Positions 1 through 11,340 of a stretch of DNA of 64,000 bases are shown here, one piece after another. This DNA comes from Ariolimax columbianus (Eukaryota; Mollusca; Gastropoda; Stylommatophora; Arionidae): positions 75,950,448-76,014,447 of the forward strand of contig JAVGWX010000007.1 of NCBI GenBank assembly GCA_036924085.1. Direction: 5' to 3'. Both the position numbers and the translations under genes were made by a program. Positions within the stretch are counted from its first letter, which is position 1. Each line of letters begins with the position of its first letter. The notes beneath the pieces were generated by a model. The model was not told the origin of the DNA. It was given only the letters and a program-made list of their open reading frames with translations, and did no database searches.

Positions 1-44
<44 letters not shown>
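1..44. repeat. (GA)n microsatellite at left edge
   Basis: An uninterrupted GA dinucleotide run opens the window and is probably cut by the window boundary. Confidence 0.95.
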
Positions 45-46
<2 letters not shown>

Positions 47-1063
47 TAGACACACACAAGCACAAACATGCATAGATAATGCTGCTAAGGTAATAACAAG
101 GTTATAAATGTTGATAGTTTAATTATTACAAAGGACAAGCATATAATAACTAATATGTGGCACATACATATTTCAACAACAAAAAACATCTATAATGGTC
201 ATTTCTGGGGCACATAAATGTCAAGACACACTGGAACAATAAATGTGTGTCATGGTCATTCTTGGAAACATGAATATCCACAACTCTACACTATTTTGTG
301 TAAATGTATATAATGCTGCTAATGTGTAACTGGGGCTAGAGATGGCAGCAAATAATAGTAACACTGTAACCTGCCGGGAATGTCATAAGAGGTGACTAAG
401 AAGAGTAGGCCAGCTACCAATTCCCGTAAATACTATAGGCCACAAGACACACACCTTTGTAGAAGACGAGTGTCTGATCAAATCACATATTTTAAACAAA
501 CAAAAGCTTATTATGGTATAAACATGTATCCAAAGAAAATGTTTATTTAAAACAAGCTAAAATGATTTATACAAACTAGTCTATAATGGTTAAAGGGAAG
601 GGACTTCTGATGATCAGATTACCTCCTGTTGCACTGCTCTATATAGAGTTTCCTATCACTGATATATGGCTTCATCATTGAAAGTCTGATTGACTTCTAG
701 AAATACTGATAACACTTGGAAAGACTAGACCCCGGCTGGATGGGTTGGGACCCAAACCAGCCACTATACAGCACTTCAAAATCTATAAATACAAAATGGC
801 CCCAGGATTCACCAAAAAGGAGGACAGTGATCAATCTACTCATGACTATTTGGAAATGACCAAGACTGTCCAGAGACTTCAATTTCAATACAACAGCAAA
901 AATATTCACACATCTGTAGTATGGATTCTCAAAATGCAAAAGGGCATGAAAATTCTCAGAAAAAAAGAATGGATGTGGGAGTTCTTCAACTGTATATCAA
1001 CAGCCCATTGTGCCCATAAATAAGAGATCAGAAGATCTCAGATCAGCATTAAATCCACAGCAC
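45..1063. other. No gene recognised; short dispersed repeats
   Basis: No convincing coding exon is seen. Around 340-410 there is a roughly 65-bp segment (core AATGTCATAAGAGGTGACTA) that recurs in diverged form near 4918-4980 and 44828-44890. The segment around 615-660 (ATTACCTCCT then a TATAGAG box) recurs near 3548-3600. Open frames here are short and look like chance. Confidence 0.5.
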
Positions 1064-1469
1064 CGAGTACATTCAAGTTGGGCGAGTACATTCAAGTTGG
1101 GCGAGTACATTCAAGTTGGACGAGTACATTCAAGTTTGGCGAGTACATTCAAGTTGGGTGAGTACATTCAAGTTGGGCTAGTACATTCAAGTTGGGCGAG
1201 TACATTCAAGTTGGGCGAGTACATTCAAGTTGGGAGAGTACATTCAAGTTAGGCGAGTACATTCAAGTTAAGCGAGTACATTCAAGTTAGGCGAGTACAT
1301 TCAAGTTGGGCGAGTACATTCAAGTTAGGCGAGTACATTCAAGTTAGGCGAGTACATTCAAGTTAGGCGAGTACATTCAAGTTAGGTGAGTACATTCAAG
1401 TTGGGTGAGTACATTCAAGTTGGGTGAGTAAATTCAAGTTGGGCGAGTACATTCAAGTTGGGCGAGTAC
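1064..1469. repeat. 19-bp minisatellite, about 21 copies
   Basis: A unit of 19 bp (GCGAGTACATTCAAGTTGG) is repeated head to tail about 21 times with few substitutions (G/A variants at the end of the unit). Because 19 is not a multiple of 3, every frame is open across it, which creates a spurious 80-residue reading frame. It ends exactly where the 3' tail of a CR1-like LINE begins. Confidence 0.95.
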
Positions 1470-1985
1470 TCAACTTAACTTAACTTAACGTCGTTATACT
1501 GGTTTAGAAGACCCTGCAGAGTCTGTATACAACCAGTTACATTTACATCACCTTGCTCTAAAAGCTATGCGCATCAAGTTTATTCTTAAATGCATTAACT
1601 GTCCCTGCCTCCACTACCTCCCCTGGCAATGCATTCCAAGCAGACACCACTCTCTGACTAAAAAAATATTTCCTAATATCTAACCTGGACCTCTCTTTAG
1701 TCAGCTTGTAGCTATGCCCTCGTGTTATTGTGGGTGGCTGTATTTTAAAAAACTTGTTATAGTCTAATTTATCCATTCCTCTGATCATCTTATAAACCTG
1801 TATTAAGTCATCACGAATTCTTCTCTCTTCGAGACACTGTAGGCCGGTTTTTCTGAGTCGTTCCTCATAACTGTAATTCTGGAATCCCACTATCATCTTT
1901 GTCGCCCTTTTTTGTCTTTCTATTTCTCCCCAAAGATGAACAATTCTTCCACATCTCTGAGATGCAACCATGTTGTCACCTGCTA
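1470..1985 (-). mobile_element. CR1-like LINE, C-terminus and 3' end
   Basis: Read on the minus strand this encodes the typical CR1/Jockey post-RT C-terminal region: KRATKMIVGFQNYSYEERLR, then a YKMIRGMDKLDYNKFF-type stretch, then SQRVVSAWNALPGEVVEAG. The 3' end reads through a conserved block (GGTTGTATACAGACTC, then GTCTTCTAAACCAGTATA) into a TTAAG-type tail. The same 3' end recurs at 18.1, 18.9, 39.3, 45.2 and 54.4 kb. The copy is 5' truncated. Confidence 0.85.
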
Positions 1986-2149
1986 GCACAATAGGAGTGT
2001 AGATCTTTTGTGGTACTGTCTACCCACGCTGTCGGAAAGAATTTGGAGTTGAGGAGGAAAGTAAAGGGGCTACAACACACAGAAATGCAAAAGACCAAAG
2101 TAAAAACAATAAACCAGAAAATAAAATAATCATGCCCAGAAGCTTCAAT

Positions 2150-2600
2150 TCTCTTCAATTGCACTGTGCGCTCTGTTATGTGATACAGTGCTGAGACATG
2201 GACATTAACAAAATCACTGGAGGAAAAATTGAGAGTGACCCTCGCTTCTCTTGAGAAATGCTTAGTCGAAATCACTCTCTGGAACCAACATTTGCAAAAG
2301 CTCCACAATTCTGATATACGACGATTGCTCTTGGTCAATGATGTGGTAATCTATGCAGACAATGCAAAACATAGATGGGCAGGGCATATGTTGCGATGAA
2401 ACGGTGATCCATGGAGCGCGGCAACAGCATTCTGGTACCCGCGAGGTAAAAAGAGTCAGCGGGGAAGACCTCCAATGTGTTGCTCAGACTCCCTTGCTGT
2501 AAACAACAACATTCAATACACCTCTGGAGGAGGTCTACCATGCACTGGATTTCCGTGGCCCAAGACGGTCCGCTGGAGACAAAGTTGGAACCCACAACTA
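2150..2600 (+). mobile_element. RTE-like LINE, C-terminal fragment
   Basis: Plus-strand frames give the region after the RT fingers and palm: an AETWTLTK-like site, a KHRWAGHMLR box and a GRPPMCCSDSL box. The same order (WAGHLLWRTDDRWS, GRPPTRWSDSL) occurs in the better preserved copy at 20.2-21.5 kb, so both belong to one family. Several frameshifts and stops show it is dead. Confidence 0.65.
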
Positions 2601-2859
2601 CGCTGGGGAACGTGTCATCAAGATGCCCAGAAGCAGCATTAAAGATCAGCAGACCAGAAAATGATGGATTGCAGCAAGTGTGGATTTGTATGGATCGATC
2701 TAACATCCGACGCTGCGGCAAGCCCTTGAGGTGCACCCCGTACCACAAGAGGTTACAGCAATGCTCAAACTGTACTTCACAGGATTTGCTGTTCTTTTTT
2801 CCATTAGAGAGTAGATGGTAAAATGAATTGACCTTTAAGAAGGAATCATGATGGGATGT

Positions 2860-3220
2860 ACCATTTCATCAAATCTGTTAGTGCTAGTCATTCAGGTCAA
2901 GTCAAGGCAGCTGAAGAACTTGTGAGAGGACCAGACATGGACAGAGAATGTTCTATGGCACCACTTAAAGCATTCACGGATAACACAATAATTATGGCTT
3001 CAGATGAAAATGAAGCTCAAAGAATACTAGGACACCTTGCTGAACTAACCAACTGGTACCAAATGAGCTTCAAACCAAGGAAATCAAGAAGTGTTTTTAT
3101 CAGGAAAGACAAAACTTCTGAGGCCATGTTCCGTATGTTGACTAGGAAATTCCTGTCAGTGAATAACTAGTGAAAGACCTTGGCAGGATATATGATGCTC
3201 CCTAAGGGACATGAACGCAG
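2860..3220 (+). mobile_element. Non-LTR reverse transcriptase fragment
   Basis: The frame from 2856 to 3170 contains KAFTDNTIIMASDENEAQ, matching an RT motif C segment of the KAFADDI kind in which the DD pair is degraded to DN. It is followed by the thumb-type stretch MSFKPRKSRSVFIRK. The FKPxKSRS pattern differs from the RTE and CR1 copies elsewhere in the window, so this is a different, unassigned LINE family. It is truncated at both ends. Confidence 0.55.
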
Positions 3221-3826
3221 TACAGTAAATAAAACAAGTGAAACAACAACATAAAAACCAACAAAGGAGAGATAGCACTTGGGAGTAATGACCCAATTGG
3301 GTCAGCCGCCCTTAACTCTTAAAAGTGTAAAGAAGCTAAATGGGCATAAGTTAGATGCCGATCACAAGCGATGATGAAGACATTATTAGACAGTTTTGTC
3401 TTGATGATGTAACTTGTGCTATATTTGGATTATAGTGAGGAAGAAACTGCGCTGGTCATTAACCTCACGCTCTGGTCCCAAATTACCTTGAGTCGGTGGC
3501 AAGATGATAAGTCAAGATGACTGAAGTGGAGAATGCTTCTAGCAATCAAATTACCTCCTTTCACATTTCTCTGTATAGAGATTCCTAACACTGGTCACTA
3601 CAAGGCACACATATTCTTGTAAACTAATGTATGCAGTGATAATTATGTTGTCCAATTTTGAACAAGTCGTACATTGACAACAGCAAGTCTAAGAAAATCA
3701 ATCAAGCAGTGCTAACGTATTCTATCATAGTACATGTCTGAGTCTTATCACTGCACTCCACAGTTATTACTATTTTATTAACATTGTTTCCATTGTAAAA
3801 TATGTATACCTATTCAACATACTTAC
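3221..3826. other. No gene recognised
   Basis: This is cornichon intron 2 sequence (minus strand, downstream of exon 2). I see no exon 3 here. The 3540-3600 segment repeats one at about 610-660. Confidence 0.5.
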
Positions 3827-3895
3827 TGGATTCAAACTATTGCACTGGTCTATTGGATTTTTATAGTCTGTCTTCAGCTCATCAAAGGCAATTAT
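3827..3895 (-). CDS. CNIH: Cornichon exon 2
   Basis: 23 codons, IIAFDELKTDYKNPIDQCNS plus LNP, bounded by a TTTGACAG acceptor and a CCA|GTAAGT donor, phase 0 at both ends. This conserved cytosolic/lumenal loop segment is diagnostic for the family. Confidence 0.95.
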
Positions 3896-6335
3896 CTGTC
3901 AAATTGGATATATAATTTAAAAAGCCAAGTGATACAAATAAACTGCACACACACTTATTTACATTTAAAATTAGCCAATTTATCCTCAATAAATATAAAG
4001 ATAAAAGATCATTGATTTGACAGTTGTGTTATGTTCAGAGAACCTCCTAAAGTACAAATATCATTGATTTGCCAGTTTTGTTATGATCAGATAAAACCTC
4101 TTAAAGTACAAAATTATCACATGTGAAGACCATTTTTGAAATAAATACAAAGATAGACAAAAAGTGACACGTAGGAACCTATTTTAAAATATATATTGAC
4201 AGAGCATCCTAATATGAACACCTCTCGTCTACATCCCAGGAGGTGGAAACAGGGACGGCATACATTCAAGGTCCGTTAGAAATGTATCCGGATTGACATC
4301 ATAATTTTGAAACCTTGGGATACAGCAGAAAATTGCTAGGCACAAGTTCACCTCTGAAACTAATGTGCATGTAGCCTGAGTAACGTCTACCCTGCTTGTC
4401 TGATTTATTTACAGTAGTCCTTTGTCATTATGTGTGTGCACCACATTCGTCACATTGTCATGGCGAGGAAAAAATAAATAAATCAACAAAATAAATGTAA
4501 TAATTTAAAGTAGCTTTAGCATGCCACTGAAAACCAAACAGTATGCAATTAGCATCTTACAAAGCAACATCCTGTATTTTTCATATCTCCAGTCTCTTAT
4601 AACATTTTTTGCACTGTTTGCAAATCAAATTGCCAACATAACATGTTTCTCTATGTTTATATTTTTAAATTATTGGAGATGTGGTGGGGGTGTGTGTGTG
4701 TAACAGAAAGAGCTAATCTCAGATGCTAAATACTTTAGGTAGGCCCATGGAAAATAGTGGTCCAAATTATGAAATGAGAAAAGTTTAAAAAGGTTACACG
4801 AAAAAGGCAAAATTGCTAGGTATGGAAATTAAGACCAAAGAGACAGTTTAGCATAGAAAAGAAACAGTTGAACTGATAACGAGCAATCAATATGGATATA
4901 CACTTGTTTTAATAGTAGAGGATGAATGTAACTTCCCAGAATGTCATAAAAGGTTACTACAGAGGGCTTTGCATGAAGATGTTCTTTGTTTCTACCTGGA
5001 TATGGAGTGAGTTTGCTGTTCTGCCGACTTTCATTACCTCTGGTTTACTGTGCTTTTTCTTCATATTATGTTCTGTCATGAGGCATCTGTTAACAACGAA
5101 CTGGAATATTGCCTTAGCCGTTCTCCATGTTTTGGCTGCATGCAACAGCACCAACTTGATACTGACAACTTTGGTGTAAATCTTGTTTTCTCTGAATCTA
5201 TATATATTGTTTAGTATGTTAGCTACTGCGTAGATGACAGGGAAAAATTATAACACACACAACCACAGGTTATTGTCATGAGACAATCTCGGTTCTCGTC
5301 AAGATGTAGTCCCTATCAGCTACAGAAGGAAGAAATAGAGTCGACCCCATGGGCTCGACATGCATTTCTGCTAACCCAATGGTTGATGGAAGACGAGTAG
5401 AGCAAATGACTGCCCTGCTCACAAAGACTTACGATGCCAAACCTGGCGTGACAAAACAGAGCTGAGGTACAAGCACTGGGGCTGCCAGCCAGACCTGGAA
5501 AAGACTGAACTGGATAGGGGACTGCAGATCTACATCTAGCATTGTGCCACAATACCTGAATGCAGAAATAGTAGTTTAGCGCCATGAATGCCATTCTGGC
5601 ATTTCTAATTATGATCTTACTTTACATCTGCATCTGTGCCCTTTGACAGTCAACACAAACCTGTCTACGACTACTGCTAATTATAATACGAATTGTGCTT
5701 CCCAAATACTGAAATAGGTAACACCGCAACCGACGGTAATAGTTACCTTTTGTAACGATTCTCCCACAGCCTCAAGCATGATTGGTTCTCTTTTAATGTT
5801 AGTACTAGTAACACTAATACTATGACTATGCATGTAATTGTATGTATGTATTGTATGGTTGATCTTAAATCTAGTATTACTAGTAGTACACTACTAGTAC
5901 TCCTAGTAGTACAGTACTGAGTACACAACACAGTGAGTACAGTACAGTAGTATATTATTCTTAGACACTGCAAGATATTATTAAAACGTTAAGATACTAT
6001 CATCTCTCATGTATTATCTTATACTATACTATTATTATTATATATAAAATAAACAGTAATTCTAGATAATACATCAAATGATTTAATTTAATGATCAAAA
6101 ATTAAAATCATAAAAATCTTTGCCTTCTGAAAACTCAATGTAAAAATGAAAATAATATCGACAACCGAAATCATTCATACAACTTTCTCTACTATCGACA
6201 GATCCAAAAATGATTTGTTGTTTTAATTCGCAATATATACTTATCTTAACTTACATGAAATATGACGAAAAAGATTAAAACTGCTGTTAAAATCAAGGCA
6301 AGAATGTAGCAGAACGCAGCAAATGTGAACGCCAT
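3827..6335 (-). CDS. CNIH: Cornichon-family ER cargo receptor, 5' part (exons 1-2)
   Basis: Cornichon proteins are small ER/early-Golgi membrane proteins that load selected cargo (TGF-alpha-like ligands, AMPA receptors) into COPII vesicles. Exon 1 gives MAFTFAAFCYILALILTAVL and the rest of a hydrophobic first membrane segment ending FFVIFH. Exon 2 gives IIAFDELKTDYKNPIDQCNS plus LNP. The spliced join ..FH-IIAFDELKTDYKNPIDQC.. is the cornichon signature that lies just after transmembrane segment 1. Both junctions have good sites (CAT|GTAAGT donor, GACAG acceptor; CCA|GTAAGT donor) and both introns are phase 0. Only 50 codons are visible, about one third of the usual length of roughly 140-160 residues; the remaining exons must lie left of position 1. 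The protein matches the CNIH1/4-like group rather than any specific vertebrate paralogue. Confidence 0.93.
3896..6254 (-). other. Cornichon intron 1
   Basis: AT-rich intron holding a 3' fragment of an RNase H LINE (5.4-5.6 kb) and a cryptic simple repeat of CTAGTA/GTACTA words at about 5800-5950 that is nearly self-complementary. No other exon is seen. Confidence 0.7.
5395..5590 (+). mobile_element. RNase H LINE, extreme C-terminus and 3' end
   Basis: The plus strand reads DCPAHKDLRCQTWRDKTELR, then a KHWG..DLEKTEL stretch, which is the C-terminal zinc-knuckle tail typical of I/Jockey-group LINEs that carry RNase H. A diverged relative with the same CPAH..RCQT..DLE spacing lies at 13.85-14.03 kb. 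Only the last about 200 bp are retained. Confidence 0.55.
6255..6335 (-). CDS. CNIH: Cornichon exon 1 (start codon exon)
   Basis: 27 codons from the ATG at 6335, ending in ..FFVIFH before a CAT|GTAAGT donor. The stretch is almost entirely hydrophobic and forms the first membrane segment. The ATG context is TGTAGAATGG. The 5' UTR lies to the right and shows no upstream ATG close by. Confidence 0.93.
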
Positions 6336-6739
6336 TCTACACGGAAGTTGTGTTACAGTAACTGCCCTTGGTGGAGTGGTCCTTGCTATCTCAACGTCAG
6401 TTAATGAGTTAAATACTGCTTGAGCTATGAAATATCATTTTATAAAGCTACAAATTATTATGCTTGGCCAACCGAGACGAATCTCCACACAAAGATGTTT
6501 AAAAGTCTTGAAGAACTCTCCACTACAGCAACTATTATCCAGAGAACTGGGCTTAAGGTGTAGACGTAACAAGAAAAAGCATTGCGAACGAGAAGAACAT
6601 ATAGCTACCGTACTATTATTATCAAGTTCTGATAAAATTTAAAAGAAAATAGTTGTCTGTGGTTTAAGGTTATGTCTCACCAAAAGGAGACAGATCTTTA
6701 ATGAGAAATAAATATATAATTCTATGGGAGTTAGAGAAT
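6336..6739. other. Upstream of cornichon; no gene recognised
   Basis: This should contain the cornichon promoter and 5' UTR. No TATA box or CpG-island-like stretch can be singled out. Short plus-strand open frames (for example 6427-6642) show no recognisable domain. Confidence 0.5.
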
Positions 6740-6965
6740 ATGTGGATGTATAATTGTATTGAGCTTGGATTTTGTAAAAGATACAAAAATGGGCTGAGAA
6801 CTGGCAGATGAGGTTTAATGTAGAAACATGTTCGATCATCCACTTGGGAAGATCCAATAATTACATGATCGGAGAGAACATTAATAGGAATAAAAAACAG
6901 ATCATACAGGGAAGGTGCGTGAGCAAGTCCAGGTAGCAGGGAATAAGGAAAATGCCGTGCCGGGT
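6740..6965 (+). mobile_element. CR1-like LINE, RT fragment
   Basis: The plus strand reads WAENWQMRFNVETCSIIHLG and GRSNNYMIGENINRNKKQ. This is the thumb-side segment that follows RT motif C in CR1-like LINEs. The same segment is in the larger CR1 copy at about 38.5 kb. Confidence 0.7.
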
Positions 6966-7094
6966 TATGATCCTGTTTTTTAAACACAGACATAAACTGG
7001 CACAAGTCAAAGCCTAAATGCGTGTCACCACAGACACTCGACACCCTCTGCACAGTAGTATCTCAGACATCAAGAATCAAGAGGGTCGTCATGG

Positions 7095-7960
7095 ATGGTA
7101 CAGGCTGAGACAACAATCGGACACGTCTCTCCAGCTGAGACGATAGCCAAAGGGGAAGAATGTACCCACATTGGTGATAGAATGATAGAGTACCAGAGAG
7201 TCATCATAAAATTAGGCAAGGAAATCAGAGAACGGAACAACGAGAGAGCAGAGCACGAGGTAAATCAGCTGATAACTGAGAACACTCAGGAGAGCGACGC
7301 TGTCAAATACACCGACGGATCAGTCGTGCGCAGTGGGACATCAGGCTGGGGTTTCTCGGCTAGAGTGAGGGGAGAGGTCGTTGCTGAGCGCAGTAGGGCA
7401 TACATGTCAACATCCTCCAGTATGAGAATGGAGACGGAAGCAGTGACCTCAGCACTGAAATGGATATCTGAGACTTCTATAACAAAGGCTGTCATCGTGA
7501 CAGACGCGCAAGCCGTACTTCAGAAAGTACAGAAGGGATGGCTTAGGTACGAGTGGATAGCTGCTGTTAAGGCCTCAAACCTCCAGGCGCTGACCTGGAT
7601 CTACTGTCCTGCTCATGTCGGGGTTCAGGGCAATGAAAGAGCTGACATCTTGGCTTCACGGGCTCCCATCATGGCACATTGGTGATGGACAGAAGTGACA
7701 TTTTGAAATCAATCAATGACCGCCTGCTGGATGAGGACACCGCAATAGATGAAGCAGCAATCCACAGACTGCAAAGTTTCGACATTAAACGAGGTTCGAG
7801 CGGAGGGGAGCGCATGAGAGGACGGCGCAGGAGAGTGTAAAACCAGCGAGCTACAGGGACCATCAGCATCCATACCTTACGCCATTTGATGAGAGAGACT
7901 GAGCACCTATGGGTATGCCGGAGTGCAGTGACGTCGATTCTTAGAAACAGAAAATAGAAA
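7095..7960 (+). mobile_element. LINE RNase H domain and C-terminal tail
   Basis: A 196-codon open frame (7095-7685) contains a complete RNase HI domain. All four acidic catalytic positions are in place: YTDGS (Asp74), TEAVTSAL (Glu115), IVTDAQAV (Asp137) and NERADILA (Asp184), with the preceding CPAHVGVQ His. After one stop the next frames continue to 7960 with GRRRRV, NQRATGTISIHTLRHLMRET and EHLWVCR, a C-terminal box seen in some invertebrate pol-type LINEs. This domain is more diverged from the three RNase H copies at 31.7, 39.8 and 41.0 kb than those are from each other, so it is a second RNase H-bearing family. It is 5' truncated; its 3' end runs into A-rich sequence. Confidence 0.8.
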
Positions 7961-7964
7961 CACA

Positions 7965-8635
7965 GCACATATAAAAATAAATAAAACAAAGATAATGACC
8001 ACCGACAAAACACAATGTCAACATAAATTTACAGTGGGTGGTGGGGAAATAGATCAGGTCACACATTTTGAATATCTGGGCTCCACAATTGACAAAAATG
8101 GCGAAGGCTCGAAAGAAATCAGAAGACTAATCATGGCAATGCAGAAACTGAACAGCCTGAAGAAATTGTCGCACAGCACCAACAAAATGATAAAAGTCAA
8201 AGTCTTGAGAGCCAGTGTTTTTCCTGTGGCGGCTTATGGCTGCGAATCATGGACGATTACCAAAACTTCCAGACAAAGAATCGAAACCTTCGAGTCAAAA
8301 TGTTACAGAAAGATCCTCAGAAAACCCTGGACAGAGAAAAAATACAAATACAGACATTCGGCAAAAGTTGAACATAGAGGAGAACTGGTTTATCAATTCC
8401 ATTTTGACTAGAAAATGCAAATACTTTGGTCACATCAAGAGACAAACGGTCTCGAGAGATCAGTAATGGAAGGTATGGTGCCAGGTAAAAGAGGAAGGGG
8501 TAGACCAAGAAGACGATGGCACCAAGATATCCAGGAATGCTTGAGTATGACTGGCGGAGACTGGAGCTTTGGCAAGGGAATGAGTTTCTTTCAGACAGAC
8601 TGTGATGGGAGCGATGTTCTATAATGGACATGCTA
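7965..8635 (+). mobile_element. RTE-like LINE, C-terminal half
   Basis: The plus strand reads THFEYLGSTIDKNGEGSKEI, AYGCESWTITKTSRQRIE, KMQILWSHQETNG, then KRGRGRPRRRWHQDIQECLS. The element ends in a CATGCTACATGATGA-type tail. It is the same family as the twin-primed element at 30.9-35.8 kb, which shares these boxes and the tail. It is 5' truncated inside the RT thumb. One stop and small frameshifts are visible. Confidence 0.88.
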
Positions 8636-8649
8636 CATGATGACACATA

Positions 8650-8822
8650 GGAGCAAGGAAGTTATAGTTCAACAGTATAAAGCATTATTTACTCCTAGAA
8701 GAGATATAAACATTTTAAAAAAGATACAAAGAAGAGCTACAAAACGTATAGTGGGATTCCATAATTATAGTTATGATGAAAGACTCATAAAACCTGGTCT
8801 ACAGTGTCTAAAACATCATTGA
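8650..8822 (+). mobile_element. CR1-like LINE scrap
   Basis: This reads KEVIVQQYKALFTPRRDINI then KIQRRATKRIVGFHNYSYDE, ending at LQCLKHH. It is the CR1 C-terminal region with an internal deletion after the TPR site, cut off well before the 3' end. Confidence 0.75.
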
Positions 8823-8849
8823 AGGGTAATTTCACGATCATCTAGATTT

Positions 8850-9335
8850 GTTGTTTTTGTTAATCTAGATCTCCGCGGTGATTTTCGAGCACCATATTAT
8901 CAAGGCCGTGGCGAATTTCTGACGCATGTCTGATAACCCTGCATGGTCTTAAGTTTTTGACGGCAAGTTTTTCTTAGGGTGTTACTGCGAAAGAGTCATC
9001 GGGCTCCCCTCCCAAACAATGCTCGTGTGGTAGTTGATATTCGATTTGTTGTGAGGGTGGTTGTTGCCGATCTGACCGCTTTTGAGATAGACATAAATAT
9101 TACAATGAGGTTAGCATACTCAGAATCAATGCCGGCGTCGCCGAGTGTTTTGAGTTGCTTGCTAGCAGTGAGAGTGGCAGCTTTCAAAGGATCGATGAAT
9201 ATCGCTGGACCCTGAACTAAACGTTGGACCTTAACAAGTTTGTTGTGGAAGTGGAACTGTCAGCGGAGAATATGATGGTTGCTCCCATTATAGGAAGAAC
9301 CAACAACTGTTGCTAACCTACGATTTGACTATATA
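8850..9335 (-). mobile_element. Possible LINE RT core fragment
   Basis: The minus strand reads KQLKTLGDAGIDSEYANLIV then a TTTLTTNRISTTTRA stretch. This resembles the RT region between motif A and the GVRQGD motif of RTE-type elements (..GIDxEYxxLI..). The match is short and motif A itself is not clear, so the call is tentative. Confidence 0.4.
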
Positions 9336-9337
9336 TT

Positions 9338-9480
9338 TTCAGGTGTTGCACGATTCAATCAATCAATCAATCAATCAAATCAATGAAAGTCTCGTCGCTC
9401 CTCTCTTGACAACATCTCGCCAGCATGCACGGTCTTGGCCTCCTCTTCCTGTCTCTCGCCAGGTGTAATCATTTAATTGT
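9338..9480 (-). mobile_element. Possible RTE-type LINE 3' end with TGAT tail
   Basis: In the minus orientation a short segment ending ..ERSDETF-like is followed by a TTGA/TGAT tetranucleotide run (plus strand CAAT repeats at 9355-9383). Short tetranucleotide tails are usual for RTE 3' ends, and a similar one is at 17.47 kb. The coding match is weak. Confidence 0.35.
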
Positions 9481-9499
9481 AGTTCCTTCTCCTCGCATT

Positions 9500-9566
<67 letters not shown>
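9500..9566. repeat. (CT)n-(GT)n compound microsatellite
   Basis: A CT run with one T insertion is followed directly by an uninterrupted GT run. Confidence 0.95.
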
Positions 9567-9569
<3 letters not shown>

Positions 9570-9884
9570 TCATGATAATTCTATATAAAAGACTGTTCTA
9601 TCTTTAATTCAGAAGGGCAGTCAGCCACTGAGCTTCATTTCGGCTTTCACTCCACTGAGTTATTTATCTCGTTTCCGAAGGCCCTTCCTTTCCCAAGGCC
9701 GGTTGTTTTTGTTTTGTTGTCAATGTTTTCAAAACCGACTTATTTTGTATAAGTGTGTGTGGTCGGCCCTAACTGTACCTATTATACTCTATGTGATTTG
9801 TCCGCGTTTAGTCTATGACCTTCCCCATGACCTATCCAACTTCGGTGACCCTTCTGGAAGCTTCCGCTTCAGCTGGATTAACTG

Positions 9885-11340
9885 CTCCGATGATTGAGGC
9901 CTGCACGATCCTTCGCCAATTCAATGAAATTGACTCGAGGAGCGCTCCGTGATTGGTTGAACATTATGAGAAGTTTGTGCCTGGCTGTGGGTACTAGATG
10001 TCCGATCATGTCGTTGGTGATACGATCTTTTCCTGGGGCTTTCTGGAGTTTTAGTTTGTTTATGGAGACATTTAGTTCTCTCATTGTAAGAGATGACTGC
10101 ATACATGGGTCTGGGTTTTGGTGCTTTAGCTTGTTCTTGGTTTCTGTATGCGCGTGTGTGTTGCGCTCTTGTGGGATTGATGCATTACTTTCATCTCTGT
10201 ATGAGTCTACTAAGATATTTGCCACATCATTCATGTATGGAATATTCCATTTTCGTTGATCACAGTTATGGTGTAGCTCGCTTTAGTTTCTTCATTTAGT
10301 ATTTTTGTAAGATTCCATAGCTCATTTATGTCTCTGTCCATGTTCAAACTGCTTCTCTTGCTAACTCTCTTATATTTTGACCTTTTCATTGAAAGTATAT
10401 TCTGTCTTATTGTGTCCCTGGGTGCTGTCTTTTAAAGGGCTTTCCTCCATGGTTTCCCTTGTTTCATTTAGGTCACCGTGTAGTTTTTCTAGTATGTAGC
10501 TCCATTATGGTTTATAGTCTTTCCGTTTATCAAGTAGGATTGATGTCTTTGCGGCTTGGATTATCGCTTCATTGAGACGTTTTTCTTTATAATGTTGGAT
10601 TTAGTGATGTTCTGGCACAGCTGATCAGCCAGTTCCCTAAAGCGAGCCCAATTTGCTGTTCTGTAGTTCCAGCTCGGGGTCATGTTGTGTGTTTCCGTAC
10701 TCCGTTCTCCTGAGATTTGTAGGGTAATTGACACATGGTCGCTTTCTCCCAGTTGGCTATTTACTTTTTTTTTGGTACGTTTATGTATGTTATCTGTTGC
10801 TATGGCAAGGTCTGGTGTATTCACTATTTTTCCATGCTCTTGAGTAGTATGTTTACCTGTCTTTTGAATGGTTTATGAGGACGAGTTTATTTTCTGTCGT
10901 CCAGTTTTCAATCTCTTCTCCCCTTGGATCTATTGTCGCATATCTCAAGCTTGGTGGATGGCTGTTAAAATTGGCAAGTATGATGTGTCTTTCTCCCGTG
11001 GCTTTCACTTTATTTATTTCTAAGGTCGTGGCTGGGGAGCTGTAACAGTGTGTGATTGTCATGTCTCCATCCGGTAAGAGTAATTTGATAGTTAGGTGTT
11101 CAATCTTATCCTCCTATGATCTGTTGATCTCTACAGCTGGGATTACAGTTTTAACTTGTGTTATGATTCCCCCTTTTATTCTTTTATGTCTATTTTGTCA
11201 GAACTATTCATATCCCCGAAATGATATTCTTTTATTGTCTTTTAAGGTGTGTTTCTTGGATGTAGATTATATCAATGTTGTTTTCCTTCAAGAATTCTCG
11301 TAGCTCTGGATTTGTAGTTCTTCACTCCTTCTGCCACTAT
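9885..11340 (-). mobile_element. I/Jockey-group LINE, endonuclease plus RT start
   Basis: On the minus strand, in order: an endonuclease N-terminus (NPELREFLKENNIDII then QETHLK), the GDFN-like box degraded to ANFNSHPPSLRYATIDPRG, a SDHVSI box (Ser-Asp-His catalytic pair), and the RT fingers (KLKLQKAPGKDRITNDMIGH). The frame is broken repeatedly. Sequence stops being RT-like at about 9890, before RT motifs A-C, so the 3' half is missing. Confidence 0.78.

Noticed and set aside
1010..1252. 80-codon frame with repeated VHSSWASTFKLGEY-like units
   Set aside because: It is the translation of the 19-bp minisatellite, which is open in all frames; no start context, homology or second exon.
2335..2748. 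137-codon minus-strand frame
   Set aside because: It is antisense to a recognisable plus-strand LINE C-terminus and has no domain of its own.
7095..7685. Host RNase H1 gene
   Set aside because: No hybrid-binding domain, and it is followed by a LINE-type C-terminal tail.
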